A DNA stretch of 64,000 nt from NCBI GenBank assembly GCA_025506515.1, contig JACCIX010000893.1:62001-126000 (forward strand), read 5' to 3'. The position numbers and the translations under genes are program-made. The stretch is from Flaveria trinervia. Lineage: Eukaryota > Streptophyta > Magnoliopsida > Asterales > Asteraceae. Of this stretch, positions 25,283 through 36,713 are shown one piece after another (position 1 is the first letter of the stretch; each line of letters begins with the position of its first letter). Under the pieces are notes generated by a model. It was not told where the DNA came from, searched no databases, and was given only the letters and a program-made list of their open reading frames with translations.

Positions 25283-25545
25283 CAACTCAATTCGTGAAAA
25301 ATAGGACACTCGATCAAGTACGATTCCAGACGAACCCTAGCCGTCCAGAAACCTTCCAAATCGTTCTCCAAGTTCATAGAACACATTAGATCGATTCCTT
25401 ATCGATTTCTAACGTTAGTTTCAATCCTTGATTGATTCTTCGTGTGTTCTCACTGATTGGATCGCCAATCAAATAGGATTCCGCACTATTTGATCTGGTT
25501 ACACGTGATCTCTAGGTATTTCAGTCAATACCAGGTCCTAACAAG

Positions 25546-25557
25546 TGGTATCAGAGC
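25546..25557 (+). other. Copia primer-binding site, initiator-Met tRNA type
   Basis: TGGTATCAGAGC, the complement of the 3' end of plant tRNA-iMet, lies two bases after the 5' LTR. Confidence 0.95.
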
Positions 25558-25769
25558 TATTGGCTCTTGATTACGTGTTGATTCAATCAAGATTGCATAA
25601 AAGTTTGTGTTTTTACACTAAAAACGCAATCTTTGGCATCAAAAGTGATCTTGGAAGTTCCCTGCTCATCGACGTTTGGTTTCTACGGACTTAGGCGATT
25701 AGAACTTGTGAAATTTCGAATTTTTACGGCTGAAACCCGTCAAACCTAGAAATTTTCGCAAACAGCAGC

Positions 25770-26005
25770 TTCAGTCGCACGAGTGACTCATTCGTACGAC
25801 TGGACTCCATTCGCATTGCTCATACGCACGATTGGACCTAATCGCACCCTCATTCGGCCGACTGAACCGTTCGTTCGTATAGCTCATACGCACCAGATTC
25901 ATTCGCACGACTGAACCAATCGCCCAGTTCATTCGCACGATTGAACCAATCGCAGAGCTTATACGCACGATTAGCTCATTCGCATCCTTCAGTCGCATCA
26001 GTGAA
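25770..26005. repeat. TCG-NN-CGA motif array in the leader, before gag
   Basis: More than ten units such as TTCGCACGACTGAACCAATCG with varied NN cores (CA, TA, GC). The array ends about 35 bases before the gag ATG at 26039. Confidence 0.88.
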
Positions 26006-26038
26006 AGTTTGTTTGATTAGATTATAAGTTTATTCGTC

Positions 26039-28618
26039 ATGGAAGATCAGATGTCAGCCTTTACTGCTGGGAAGGACTCAAGGATACAGAACTGCTGTTT
26101 GCTTGAGAGTGAGGTGGGGAATCACAATAAACCACCAAAGCTTTTGACTTTAGATGAGTTTCCCCACTGGAAACAACGTTTTGAGATCTACCTTAATGGA
26201 GTAGATCCTAATCTGTGGGAAGCCATTGAGATAGGTTATAGTACACCGGTGGGAGCTGATGGAGTTAAACTAACATTAAGCGGGATGACAGACGCACAGA
26301 AAGTAAAGTACAATGCAGAGAAAAGAGTTTATGCATTGATCACTCAGTCTATCCCCAAAGACATATTCCACCAGTATTCCGAGAACAAGCAGTCCAAGAA
26401 ACTGTGGGATGCGCTAGAGAAGAGATATGATGGTAATGCATCATTGAAGGCAATCAAGGCAAAGGAGTTAAAGAAGGAATTCGATAACTTCTCATCAATT
26501 GGTAATGAAAGTTTGGACGAAGTCATAGACAGATTCTACCACTTGATGAGCGAATTGCATACACATGGAGTGGCTACTACCATGGAAGAGAAAGTAAGCA
26601 ACTTCGCAGACGGGTTGCCTGATAAGTGGGCTACATTCGTGTCTAACCTGAGACAGAATGGAATCCTTGTAAAGCTGGATATAAATGACTTCATTCTTAA
26701 GTTGCGAGAAGAAGCACTAAGGATGAAGTATAGAGCTCAGAAGTCTTCGTACACACAAAATCCAGCTTTATACAACGCCACGCCTCAAGCTAAGACATCT
26801 GGAGCACCCCTCCAGACTGCTTTTGTGTCTAGCTCGTCAGGTCCTTCACATGCTTCTCCTTCTGGATCAGACACGTCTGGGTCATCATGTACCCATCATA
26901 TTGGATCAGAAGCAAACGCTACCAAACTGAAGATCGAGAACCTCGGTAATGTGACCGTGGAAGTAGCACGAGAGCATATGGATCTTTAGCAGCAGTGGTT
27001 CATTCATATGATGGACTTGTTGCTGGGAAGATTGGAAACTGCCATCTGGCAGATGAGGACTACGAGCAGGTGGATGAGATGGAGCTTGAAAGAATGGATA
27101 TAATGTGGGCCTTAGCAAGTGCTGTCCGAGGGCGAAGAAGTTTGTGAAAAAGACTGGACAGAACTTGGTTGCTACTAAGGACACCACCTTTGGCTTCGAC
27201 AAGAGTAAAGTGACCTGCTTTAACTGTGGTGAGAAGGGGCACTTCAAACGAGAATGTGTCAAGCCAAAGAAGACGGGGAATGGGAACCCGTTCTCATCCT
27301 TTACTCGCCAAGACAAGCAACCCTCTAGTTCTACTTCATCAAACAAGGATCCAAAAGCCTTAACTGCTCATGATGATGAAGGACAGGATTGGAGTTTCAG
27401 GTTTGTCTCACCAGGAGAATCTAACATTGCCAGTGTTGAGGATATTGACGATGATTCTGCGAGTGAAGGTGATATAGCAGTTGAGATTGCAATGTCACAT
27501 AGTGAAGAAACAACTGCAGCCGAGGTCAGTTACAAGCCAAATGAGGAAGTTTCCACATCAGAGACAGAAAAGCCAGAATCACCAGAACCAGAATCATCTG
27601 ATGCTGCACTGATGGCTAACTCTTCTGAACCAACTCAGGTAAGTACCACTGACCAAATTTTTAATAACCATGCTTGTTCTGATTGTGACACTTTTAGGAA
27701 TAGCATAGATGAAAATTTTCTAGGTTATTAGATCATAATGATAACTTAGTAAAAGATTTACGTCTGTGCACTGAGGCTAATAGAGTACTAAAACAAAATG
27801 AGCATAGTTATAAAGAAAAGATAGACCTATTGACTAAACAACTTAGGGAAACCGAAGTAGTGGCTTTTAACCAAGCAAATGACATTAGGTACTATCTTAA
27901 CTCCCTAGAAGACACTAAGAAACAAAGGGCAGTTCTAGAAGTCGAAGTTAATTCATTAAAACAGAAACTGCATAGTTGGACTAGTTCTTCACACATAGTC
28001 CAACACTTAGTAAGAGAAAGGAATAACGGGGAGGGATTAGGCTACAAAGTGGTTCCACCACCACCTGAGACCTTGATGAACACTAAGTCTAGACCAGTAA
28101 ATAATAACCCCATCAAGGATCATGTGGTGACCACTCCTCTTGTTACTGATCCAGACACCTCATGTTCATCTACTGAATCTGGTCAAAACAAAAGGAGGCC
28201 ACTTCAAAGGCAAAGGGTAAATTGCCTTGTGTTAACCTGGAAAATGAATTTGAAAAAGTTAATTAAAGTCAGGGTCAAATAGAGTCAAATCAGAACCTAA
28301 AAGGACTTCAAATGTTACTTTTTCACATGCTTCAAGTCAAAAACCAGTTAACCAAAAGTAAAACAGGTTAAATCAGTAAATTTTGTTACACCAGAGAAAA
28401 CATCAAACATCCAAGAGTCAAAAACTAAAGTGATTGATGTTACTAGAGTGTCACGCACTTCTCCACAAAGAAAGTCTACTCATAAAGTTGATAGCAGGTC
28501 ATGCTACAACTGTGGAGAATGTGGACACATTGCTTCCTACTGTCATTTCTATCAGACACCTAGGAAGAAGATTGATCTTCTGGACTCTAACCTAGGTCTT
28601 CTAAGCGGAGTTCTTTAA
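26039..28618 (+). pseudogene. gag: Copia copy 1 gag (frameshifted)
   Basis: The capsid/nucleocapsid region starts at ATG 26039. The first 316 codons are open and include the copia-type gag core (HWKQRFEIYLNGVD, then KLWDALEKRYDG and FYHLMSELHTHG). A zinc knuckle CFNCGEKGHFKREC lies at 27216-27257 and a second, CYNCGECGHIASYC, at 28502-28543, an arrangement known in SIRE-type elements. Between them is an acidic, Ser/Thr-rich spacer. The frame breaks near 26985 (one T fewer in a T run than in copy 2), and again near 27720, 28190-28280 and between 28282 and 28430. Comparison with copy 2 shows most breaks are not shared, so they are recent or technical. Confidence 0.88.
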
Positions 28619-28873
28619 CTCCACCTAGAAGAGCTAGTGAACCTAAAGTCCAACCTGTAAGCCAGACGACTGTTTATCATAAACAGGCATTGCACAAATC
28701 TGGCTTATGGAAAGAAAATCCACCTACGTGTCTAATACTGATAACAAGAAGGAACCTGAGCTACCCTCACCTTCTAAGGGTCAATGGGTGGAGTTTATGA
28801 TGTGTGATGCCTCTGGGAAACCCAAGACAGTCAAAGCTTGGGTTCCTAACCTAAACTGATTCATTTACTTTGT

Positions 28874-29120
28874 ATGTGCAGGGTGTTCGATATAGTGCTG
28901 AGACTAACACGTGGATTATACAGCGGAGCATCCAGGCACATGATAGGAAATATAGCCCTTTTATCTAACGTCAAACAAATAAAAGGAGGGCATGTTTCCT
29001 TTGCAGGAAACAAAGGAGGCTATATCACAGCTCAGGGAGAAGTGGGAAATCAGAAAGTTAAGTTTGATAAAGTGAACTACGTTCAACAACTTCAGAACAA
29101 CTTACTTTCTGTTTCCCAAA
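28874..29120 (+). pseudogene. Copia copy 1 protease region (active site disrupted)
   Basis: An aspartic-protease segment: SGASRHM is readable, followed by a SNVKQIKGGHVSFAGN block and the QQLQNNLLSVSQ block typical of copia proteases. The catalytic Asp that precedes SGAS is lost here because two bases are missing just upstream (about 28915-28922) relative to copy 2, which reads WIVDSGASRHM. Confidence 0.8.
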
Positions 29121-29289
29121 TCTGGGATAAAGGTTTTAAAGTCATCTTCGATAACCAGAAGTGTTACGTGCTAAAGAAAGAATATATGATCCCAGAGGAC
29201 CAAGTTCTGATGACTGCTTCAAGATATAAAGACCTTTATGTCTTGGATCTGTCAACAGCTGCCACAACGGATCATGAGGTTCAGTGTTT

Positions 29290-29970
29290 CTTATCTAAAG
29301 CTACTGAGAAGGATTCCATCTCCTGGCATCGGAGAATGGGACACATTAGTCAAAGGAAGATGAATCATTTGATTCAGAAGGATTTAGTTAGAGGAGTGAA
29401 TGTCAAGAACTTCCAACTTCCTGACTTTTGTGTAGCTTGCAAGAAAGGCAAACAGACAAAGAAGTCTCATAAGGAAAAGAAAGTTCATTCAATAGAACTT
29501 CCTCTTGAGCTTCTTCACATGGATCTGTTTGGTCCAGTTAGTACAAGGAGCATTGCAGGCGACGTGTACTGTTATGTGGTCACTGATGACTACTCAAGGT
29601 TCACTTGGGTAATGTTTCTGAAATCAAAATCAGAAACTTTGGAGACATTCAAGGAATTAGTAACCACACTGGAATCACTCTACAAGCTAAAAGTTCGACA
29701 AATACGCTCAGACAACGGGACAGAATTCAAGAATCAAGGGATGGAGGCATACTGCAAGGAAAAGGGAATTGTGCATCAATTCACTTCTGCCTACACACCT
29801 CAGATGAATGGCGTTGCTGAGAGAAAGAACAGGAGTTTGATAGAGACAGCCCGGACTATGCTGGCAGACTCGAAACTGCCTATCCAATTCTGGAACGAGG
29901 CAGTGGCAAATGCGTGCTATACACTGAATCGAGTCCTAAATAGTCAAGCGCCACGGAAAGACATGTTATG
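29290..29970 (+). pseudogene. Copia copy 1 integrase, catalytic motifs intact
   Basis: Integrase inserts the cDNA into the host chromosome. The HHCC zinc-binding domain is seen in WHRRMGHIS and DFCVACKKGKQ. The catalytic triad is visible: Asp in LLHMDLFGPV (29522-29524), Asp in IRSDNGTEF (29711-29713) and Glu in NGVAERKNRS (29819-29821), the last two separated by 35 residues as in the D,D35E class. The frame is open from 28874 to 29971 and breaks shortly after the Glu region (near 29965); the core then continues to about 30170 in a second frame. Confidence 0.9.
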
Positions 29971-30752
29971 AGCTACTTCAAAGACGCAAACCGAATTTGG
30001 AGTATCTTGAACCTTTTGGCGCACCGTGTACACTTCTGAAGAAGACACAAGAAGGAAAATTCAGCGAGAAGGCAGTTGAAGGAATTTTTCTAGGATACAT
30101 ACCGAACAAGCGAGTTTACAATAACTCAACGGGTCTTGTAGAAGTGTGGTGTAATGTCGACGTTCAGAGATATACCACACCACCTACAGGCAAAGGACCT
30201 GCATACTTCTTCGATTATGATGGATTCTTCAAATCCTTCAACATCCCTCTCTCTCCCTCGGATGATGAGTTAGCTACTAGGATGATGTATGATATTCTAA
30301 ATACTCCATCTAGCACACAGGGAGAGTCATCTACTCAGTCAGAAGGGTAGTCGATGAAAGTGACTCCTCCTCTGAAGATGAAACTGAAGCAGATGACCAG
30401 AACAGTCAGGAGGAACAGGTTCCAGTTCCTGAAAGTCCACAAGCATCCACAAGTGATGCACCCTCGACTTCGGAACCTCAAACTCCAACCTCCTCAGATG
30501 CAGACCAAATGTTCACAATCTTGGTTCGGAGGTGACTGTGCCGACTACTCCAGGATCACGACTAAACGTCTATCATCCCCTTGACAATGTTATTGGAGAT
30601 GTCCGATCAGGAGTACAAACCCGAAATCAGCTATACTCAGCTGATTACGCCTCAGTTATGGAGAAGGGTTACATTCATGATGGTGCTTATCGATGTTTTG
30701 TCTCGCAGGTTGAGCCAAATATGTCAGTGAAGCACTAAATGATGAGGCGTGG

Positions 30753-32234
30753 GTGAGTGCCATGCAAGAAGAACTTCTGCAGTTTAAGAAGTTAGGTGTA
30801 TGGACTCTGGTTGATAGACCTAAAGGTGCTAAAGTCATTGGCACCAAATGGGTACTAAAATGTAAGAAGGATGACCAAGGAGTCATTATCAGGAACAAAG
30901 CTCGACTGGTGGTTCAAGGTTTTCGCCAGTCGAGATTGACTATAATGAGGTGTTTGCACCCGTGGCAAGGATGGAAGCTATTCGTATCTTCCTTGCCTAT
31001 GCCTCGTACATGAAGATTAAAGTCTACCAATTAGATGTGAAGAGTGCATTCCTTCATGGGGAAATCAGGGAAACAGTCTATGTAAGTCAACCCGAGGGAT
31101 TTGAAGACCCTTATCATCGGGATAGAGTTTACAAGCTCGACAAAGCTTTATATGGGCTTCATCAAGCTCCTCGAGCTTGGTATGAGAAACTCTCGACTCA
31201 TCTTGTGAAACACGGCTTTCGCAGGGGAGTCATTGACTGTACACTGTTTATTAAAGAAAAGGATGGTGACCTACTGCTTGTACAGATATATGTTGATGAC
31301 ATAATCTTCGGGTCAAAGAACGAAGAGTTATGCAAAGAGTTTGAAGCAGTGATGAAGAAAGAGTTTGAGATGAGTGCGATGGGGGAGATGAAGTTCTTTC
31401 TCGGGTTACAGGTGGATCAAACACCTAATGGGATCTTTCTACATCAGACCAAGTATGTAGGAGACATTCTCAGTCGCTTTGACATGGAGAATGCTTCTGC
31501 TGCTGGGACTCCACTTGCTACGAATCATGATATAGCACCTGATGAGAATGGAGATCTTGTAGATGCCACTATGTACCGAGGAATGATTGGATCCTCATGT
31601 ATCTCACTGCCTCAAGACCTGATATCATGTATGCTACATGTTTATGTTCCAGATATCAGGCTAAACCTAAGGTCAATCATCTGATCGGGGTCAAAAGGAT
31701 CTTTCGCTATCTAAAGGGTACACCCACACTGGGGTTGTGGTATCCTCATGATGACGATTTTGAGCTCACAGCGTATAGTGACTCGGACTATGGAGGCTGC
31801 AAAATGAACTACAAGTCTACATCAGCAGGGTGTCAATTCTTTGGGAGAAGATTAGTTACATGGCAGTGTAAGAAGCAGACATCGGTTGCATTGTCAACCT
31901 GTGAAGCCGAATATGTTGCTGCTGCAAGTTGCTGTTCTCAAATCATTTGGATTCAACAGCAAATGCGGGATTACGGTTTGAAATTCTCGTCTACTCCTAT
32001 TTTTGTTGATAACTCTGCTGCAATTGCAGTAACCAAAAATCCGGTTCAACATCCTAAGACCAACACATCGGTATTAAATACCACTTCATAAGAGACTGTT
32101 TTGAAAAGACCTTAATAGATGTGGTTAAAATTAATACTGATTTTCAACGTGCTGACCTCTATACAAAAGCCTTTGATAAACCACGTTTTCAATACTTGCT
32201 AGAGGTCAACGGCGTTAAAAAGAAAGTGAGGTAA
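30753..32234 (+). pseudogene. Copia copy 1 reverse transcriptase and RNase H (frameshifted)
   Basis: Reverse transcriptase begins around the WTLVDRPKGAKVIGTKWV block. The catalytic YVDDIIFGS lies at 31289-31315. RNase H shows AYSDSDYGGC and STCEAEYVAAASC. Breaks visible against copy 2: about four bases missing near 30930, one near 31595 and one near 32063. The reading frame resumes after each and ends at a TAA at 32232-32234, the end of pol. Confidence 0.9.
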
Positions 32235-33804
32235 TTCCTGATGAGAATAATGTGTAGTCCGATGTAGTTTCGTTAAAGTTTATTTATTTTATGTTATCTG
32301 TTTTTTTTTTTCTTTTCTTTGTCTGTTATATTTAAACTCATGTTATTTTGCTGTTTATTAAAATCCAAAAATAATTAAATCCGAAATGATTTTAGTATTT
32401 TAGGGGGAGAATATGTCAGCAAGTTAATATTAAAAAAAAATGAGGGAGAAGGGGTAACTAGCTGAAATAAGGTAGATTGTGTCTGTGATACCGATTCAAT
32501 ACCTTTGGAATATGATAGTACACAGGAACAAATCAAGAGGGATTTTAAAATTTAAGGTTTGAAAAGATGCAAAAGTTCAAAGTATAAGTCTGTGTAGTCT
32601 AAGCAATATAAAAGGGAAATGATAGAAAACTGGCAACTCCTAAGGTGACACAGAGAAAGTAGACTTAGAGGCTGCTAGACCACAAATGATATGTTGGTAG
32701 ATTCAACACAATAGACAATTAGACCTGATTGGTGATCTCAAGATCAAACTAAGTTGTTCAACTGACTGTGGGCTTCCATCTTATCACTGGTTAACACAAT
32801 CAAATATATTCCAATAAGGGTAATGAGCATTTAAATGCCACAAAAGTGTGCGGATGACCATAATTAGAGCAAAGCAAGAAAAAATGAAAGACAAATGCAA
32901 TAAAGCTAATGACTCTGTTGTTGGTGCATATTGTGTCAAATAAAATAAGCTGCTCTAACAAGGAGATAGGTTGTGTGCCTCTCTGCTGTGCGATGGCACT
33001 GACCTGAGGATAAGCATAACCTAGATATTCTAGAATTCATTGTTGTTTGCCGCCTCTCTGCTGTGCGATGGCACTGACCTGAGGACAGGCTTCTCTTTGA
33101 AAGCTCTAAGAATAGTCTCTTCTTGTAATAATACCCGTAGACCGCTCAAAACCTCTGAGGAATGTTGATTACCATATAAGTGTGGGATCCACAAATGTTA
33201 GCTGAAATAATTAAACCTAAATCAGTCACCAGTCTGCGTCAAAAGTCTGTGTATGGATTTAAGTGGACAAACATACTGACAATCTTAGTGGCTACATTCT
33301 CAAGAGTTCAAATCAATGTGAAAATCTAAGAGTTTCAGTATGATTTCCTTAAGTTGCTAACGACTCTGGATGAACACCGAGAATTTAAGCATCAAGAGTT
33401 TTAATAACAAGTCCCAAAATGATTTGATATTCCTGTATGATTCCAAAATTGAGTTGGTCCAGATATGATCAATCTAAGTTAAAGCTGTCTACTCCTAATC
33501 AAATCCCTTAGATTTCCATCTTAGGGTTTTATCTCTCACAAAAAGTCCAAAAATAAACTTTAGTTGTGTAGTTAGTTTAAGTTCCTATGTTATCTTTTAA
33601 TTTGTGTGTCTGTCGGACTACATCAGGGAAATCAGAAGGGAATTAACTTACCTAAAAAGGGTCATGTCTGAGATGGCCACATGGTTTTCAAAATTAAAAG
33701 GTCACGTCTGAAGTGACTGAATTGGTTAAGAGCTTACAATGTTATTATCAAAAGTGAAAAGGGTCTTAATAGTAAATGTTCAAAATGACTGTAAACTCAC
33801 AAAG

Positions 33805-34140
33805 TGTGACCCATTCGCACTAGTGGATCATGGTTATCGACCAACTATGCGAATGGCTTCCAATCGGCCGAATGGACATGAATTGATCCATTCGACCGAA
33901 TAGAAGGGGGAGAATGAAACAGTAGACCGACTGAGGCTCAGTCGGTCAACTAAGGGGCGAATGAAGGAGACCGAATGAGTCAGTCGACCGACTGAGACTC
34001 AGTCGGCCGACTGAATGCGATTGACTAGGCCAATCGTACGACTGAACCTCAGTCGCCCGATTGAACTGAGCGAATGAGGCCAGTCGGCCGAATGAACCTA
34101 GGTTCAGTATTTAAGGGTCTCAGTCGATCGCATCTCACTC
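33805..34140. repeat. TCG-NN-CGA motif array, internal 3' region
   Basis: Units include the perfect palindrome CAGTCGGCCGACTG and near variants (CAGTCGACCGACTG, ATTCGGCCGAAT). A TATTTAAG-like sequence follows at about 34110. Confidence 0.85.
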
Positions 34141-34489
34141 ATCACTCCCAATAGCACCCCAATCGCGTTCTTTACCGTTACCCTGTCAAAATTGCCACAG
34201 ATTCTGATATACATTGCTGTTAAGATTCTTACATTCGTGACGTTTTACAGGTACACTACTCCTTGAATCCTACCAAAATCAACATTACCGACCTACAATA
34301 GCGACATTGGATTGAATCAAGAACCGAACTGTGAAATGACCTAATCACCTATGTAAATGAAGCAAAATGTTAAATTGAGTTTAATAGGTTATTAGTGACA
34401 AGTAGACGAGGCTAATGGACCATTAACACTGTTAAATGACTTAGATTGGTCAAGATTCGACCCACAGGCGATCGAACAGTGGGGCAAGC

Positions 34490-34795
34490 GACTGGTCGTT
34501 CGAATGAACTCCAATCGCACGATTGAACCTTGCGATTGGATCATTCGACCGACTGACCACCCGAATGAGTCAAGTCACCGATTGAACTCAATCGCATGTC
34601 TCAATCACCGATTGAACTCATCGCATGCATCAACAGCCGTTGAACTCAATCGCATCCTCAATCAGCCGATTGAACTCAATCGCATGTCTCAATCATCCGT
34701 TGAACTCATCGCATGCCTCAATCAGCCGATTGAACTCAATCGCATGTCTCAAACAGGCACTGACTTCAGTCGCATGATTCATTCGCACGAATGAA
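34490..34795. repeat. Second internal array, CCGATTGAACTCAATCGCAT units
   Basis: Roughly ten imperfect units with CAATCG and CGATTG half-sites, ending about 65 bases before the ATG of the extra ORF at 34860. Confidence 0.88.
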
Positions 34796-34859
34796 TCAAA
34801 ATGACTTTCAACTTTACACTTAGAACAGAAGTTTTCATGTCTTATGTACTAATGGTTCT

Positions 34860-36681
34860 ATGTCTTGTGTGTTCAGAAAGACTGACCGATGGTCTCTTAA
34901 TCCAAAGCACAACATATGTGCCCATTTGGACCACCACACAGAACGGGCCAAGTTCTCCGATATTATAGCCTTCCTCAACGTTCACGGATACATAAGGCTA
35001 TATCTACTACCCCTGCACACCTTACAAATCACTACACCAGGCATTCTGGGAGAATGCCTCAGTGGATCGTTCTCGTGAGCCATACTGCATCAAAGCACCA
35101 TTTTGGGTCAAGCTATCGACATCCCGCCACGGACATCCAAAGAATCCTTGAGTTTGGGGATGACTCTACTCACCCCACTAAGTTACATCCATTGACTGTG
35201 AGGGTGTTTTCTCTCGAATCAAGTATGCGGGGACATAACTCGGGTGCTAAATAAGCAACCTGTGCCCCCAATACAAATACTGCACATGTGATTCTTAAGT
35301 GCATCGCTTCGAGAAGGGGTGGCTTCGATGACCTATCAGATCAGATACAGAATGCCTTCGTGGCTCTGGTGCTGAACCACCCTTCAGCTTCTCTAATATG
35401 ATCTTTGCTTTTGGTAGAACATTGAAACAAAGGGAAAGAAGGTTTTTGTATGTACCCACGATTTCTTCAGATGATATTCAATGAGAAGCTGCCTCAGCTC
35501 CCCCAAGGAAAGTCACGATGCAGTGACTTGGAACTTATGGATGACACTACTTGGGTAGGATGGTGGTATACCGGGCAAGCAAGTTAAGCCCCAGGAAGAG
35601 GCTGATTGGCCACTTAGCAGATGAAAGTTATGTGGCACCGGGAGACGCCAATGGCGTCACGAGGACAGTGACTCCGACGTGGAGCCAATTGTCCTCCCTA
35701 CTGATGATTCAGAGGAGGATGACAGTGGGGATGATGCTATTCCATCCAGAGGCACGTGTCTGACTCTGTTCCCTCTGTGTCTGTCTCACCTGCTGAAGTA
35801 ACTGAGTCAGCAGGATTTCATCAAGATTTTGTTCTTAACGAGGAAGGATGAGGATGAATCTGATGAGGAGCCACTGACCCGAACTGTGGGAAGAAAGTTG
35901 TTCCCACAGAACATGGGTTGAGGGTTGTTGGTGAACAACCGAGAGGCTCCGGAGATACAGAAACTGATCCAACTTATGCTCCGGGTCCTCAGGCGGGATT
36001 GTAGGGGGAGCATCCACCTCGAAGGAACGAGGAGAAAACGGATGGCTCAACCCCATGGCCAGAAAAAGAAGAAGCGTAGGGTAACCTTATCACTACCACA
36101 TCCACCATACCTTCCACCACTACCACCTCTGCAGACACACCTCCACCACCATACCCTTCCCCCCACAGCAACCACAGACACCACCATACCGACCACCACA
36201 AGCAGACCCCAGCCACCACTACATCATTCACCCCACACTCACCACCACTATCATCCAGACCTGACCCGATATTCACCACCTCCACCACCACCACTAGCCA
36301 CCAAACCGAGCCCTCAGCCTACCCCTCACACACCTATAGATCTCCTCTACCTCCAATCGGGGTAGAGGAACAGCTGTCAGCTTTAAATAGAATGGTGTTG
36401 CGATTGCTGGCGGCTGATGAGGAAAAGACCACTCAGATCCGCCAGCTTACCGACCTGACTGCTGCACAATCGCATAAAATTGCAGAGCAGGATCGAGTAT
36501 TGAGGAGCAGGCCCAGCAATTGGCTGCTCAGAACACTCAGATGGACCAACTCCGAGCTCAAAGTGTCGCAGCAGGTAAGCAAATAGAGGAGTTGGAAAAA
36601 GCTAAGAGGACCATTTTGCTAAAATTGAAAGGATCAAAGGAGGAACCTCTAAAGATAAGGGATGGAGACAGAGATAATGAA

Positions 36682-36713
<32 letters not shown>

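Larger units (their letters stand above)
24840..25543 (+). repeat. 5' LTR of copia copy 1
   Basis: Begins TGTTGATACATG and ends GGTCCTAACA. A TCG-NN-CGA motif array (about 25090-25262) lies directly upstream of the TATA box at 25275. Confidence 0.95.
32235..34859. other. Copia copy 1 spacer between pol and the extra ORF
   Basis: About 2.6 kb without a supportable gene. It contains a 34-bp exact direct repeat (32977-33010 and 33052-33085, around CTGTGCGATGGCACTGACC) and two TCG-NN-CGA motif arrays (about 33805-34140 and 34490-34795). Confidence 0.7.

Noticed and set aside
25063..25386. Minus-strand frame across the copia LTR array (also 38480-38707)
   Set aside because: Encoded by the TCG-NN-CGA repeats in the LTR; an artefact of the array.
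25090..26005. CRISPR-like spaced repeats
   Set aside because: Units are degenerate, spacing is irregular, no uniform spacers or cas genes, and the context is a plant retrotransposon.
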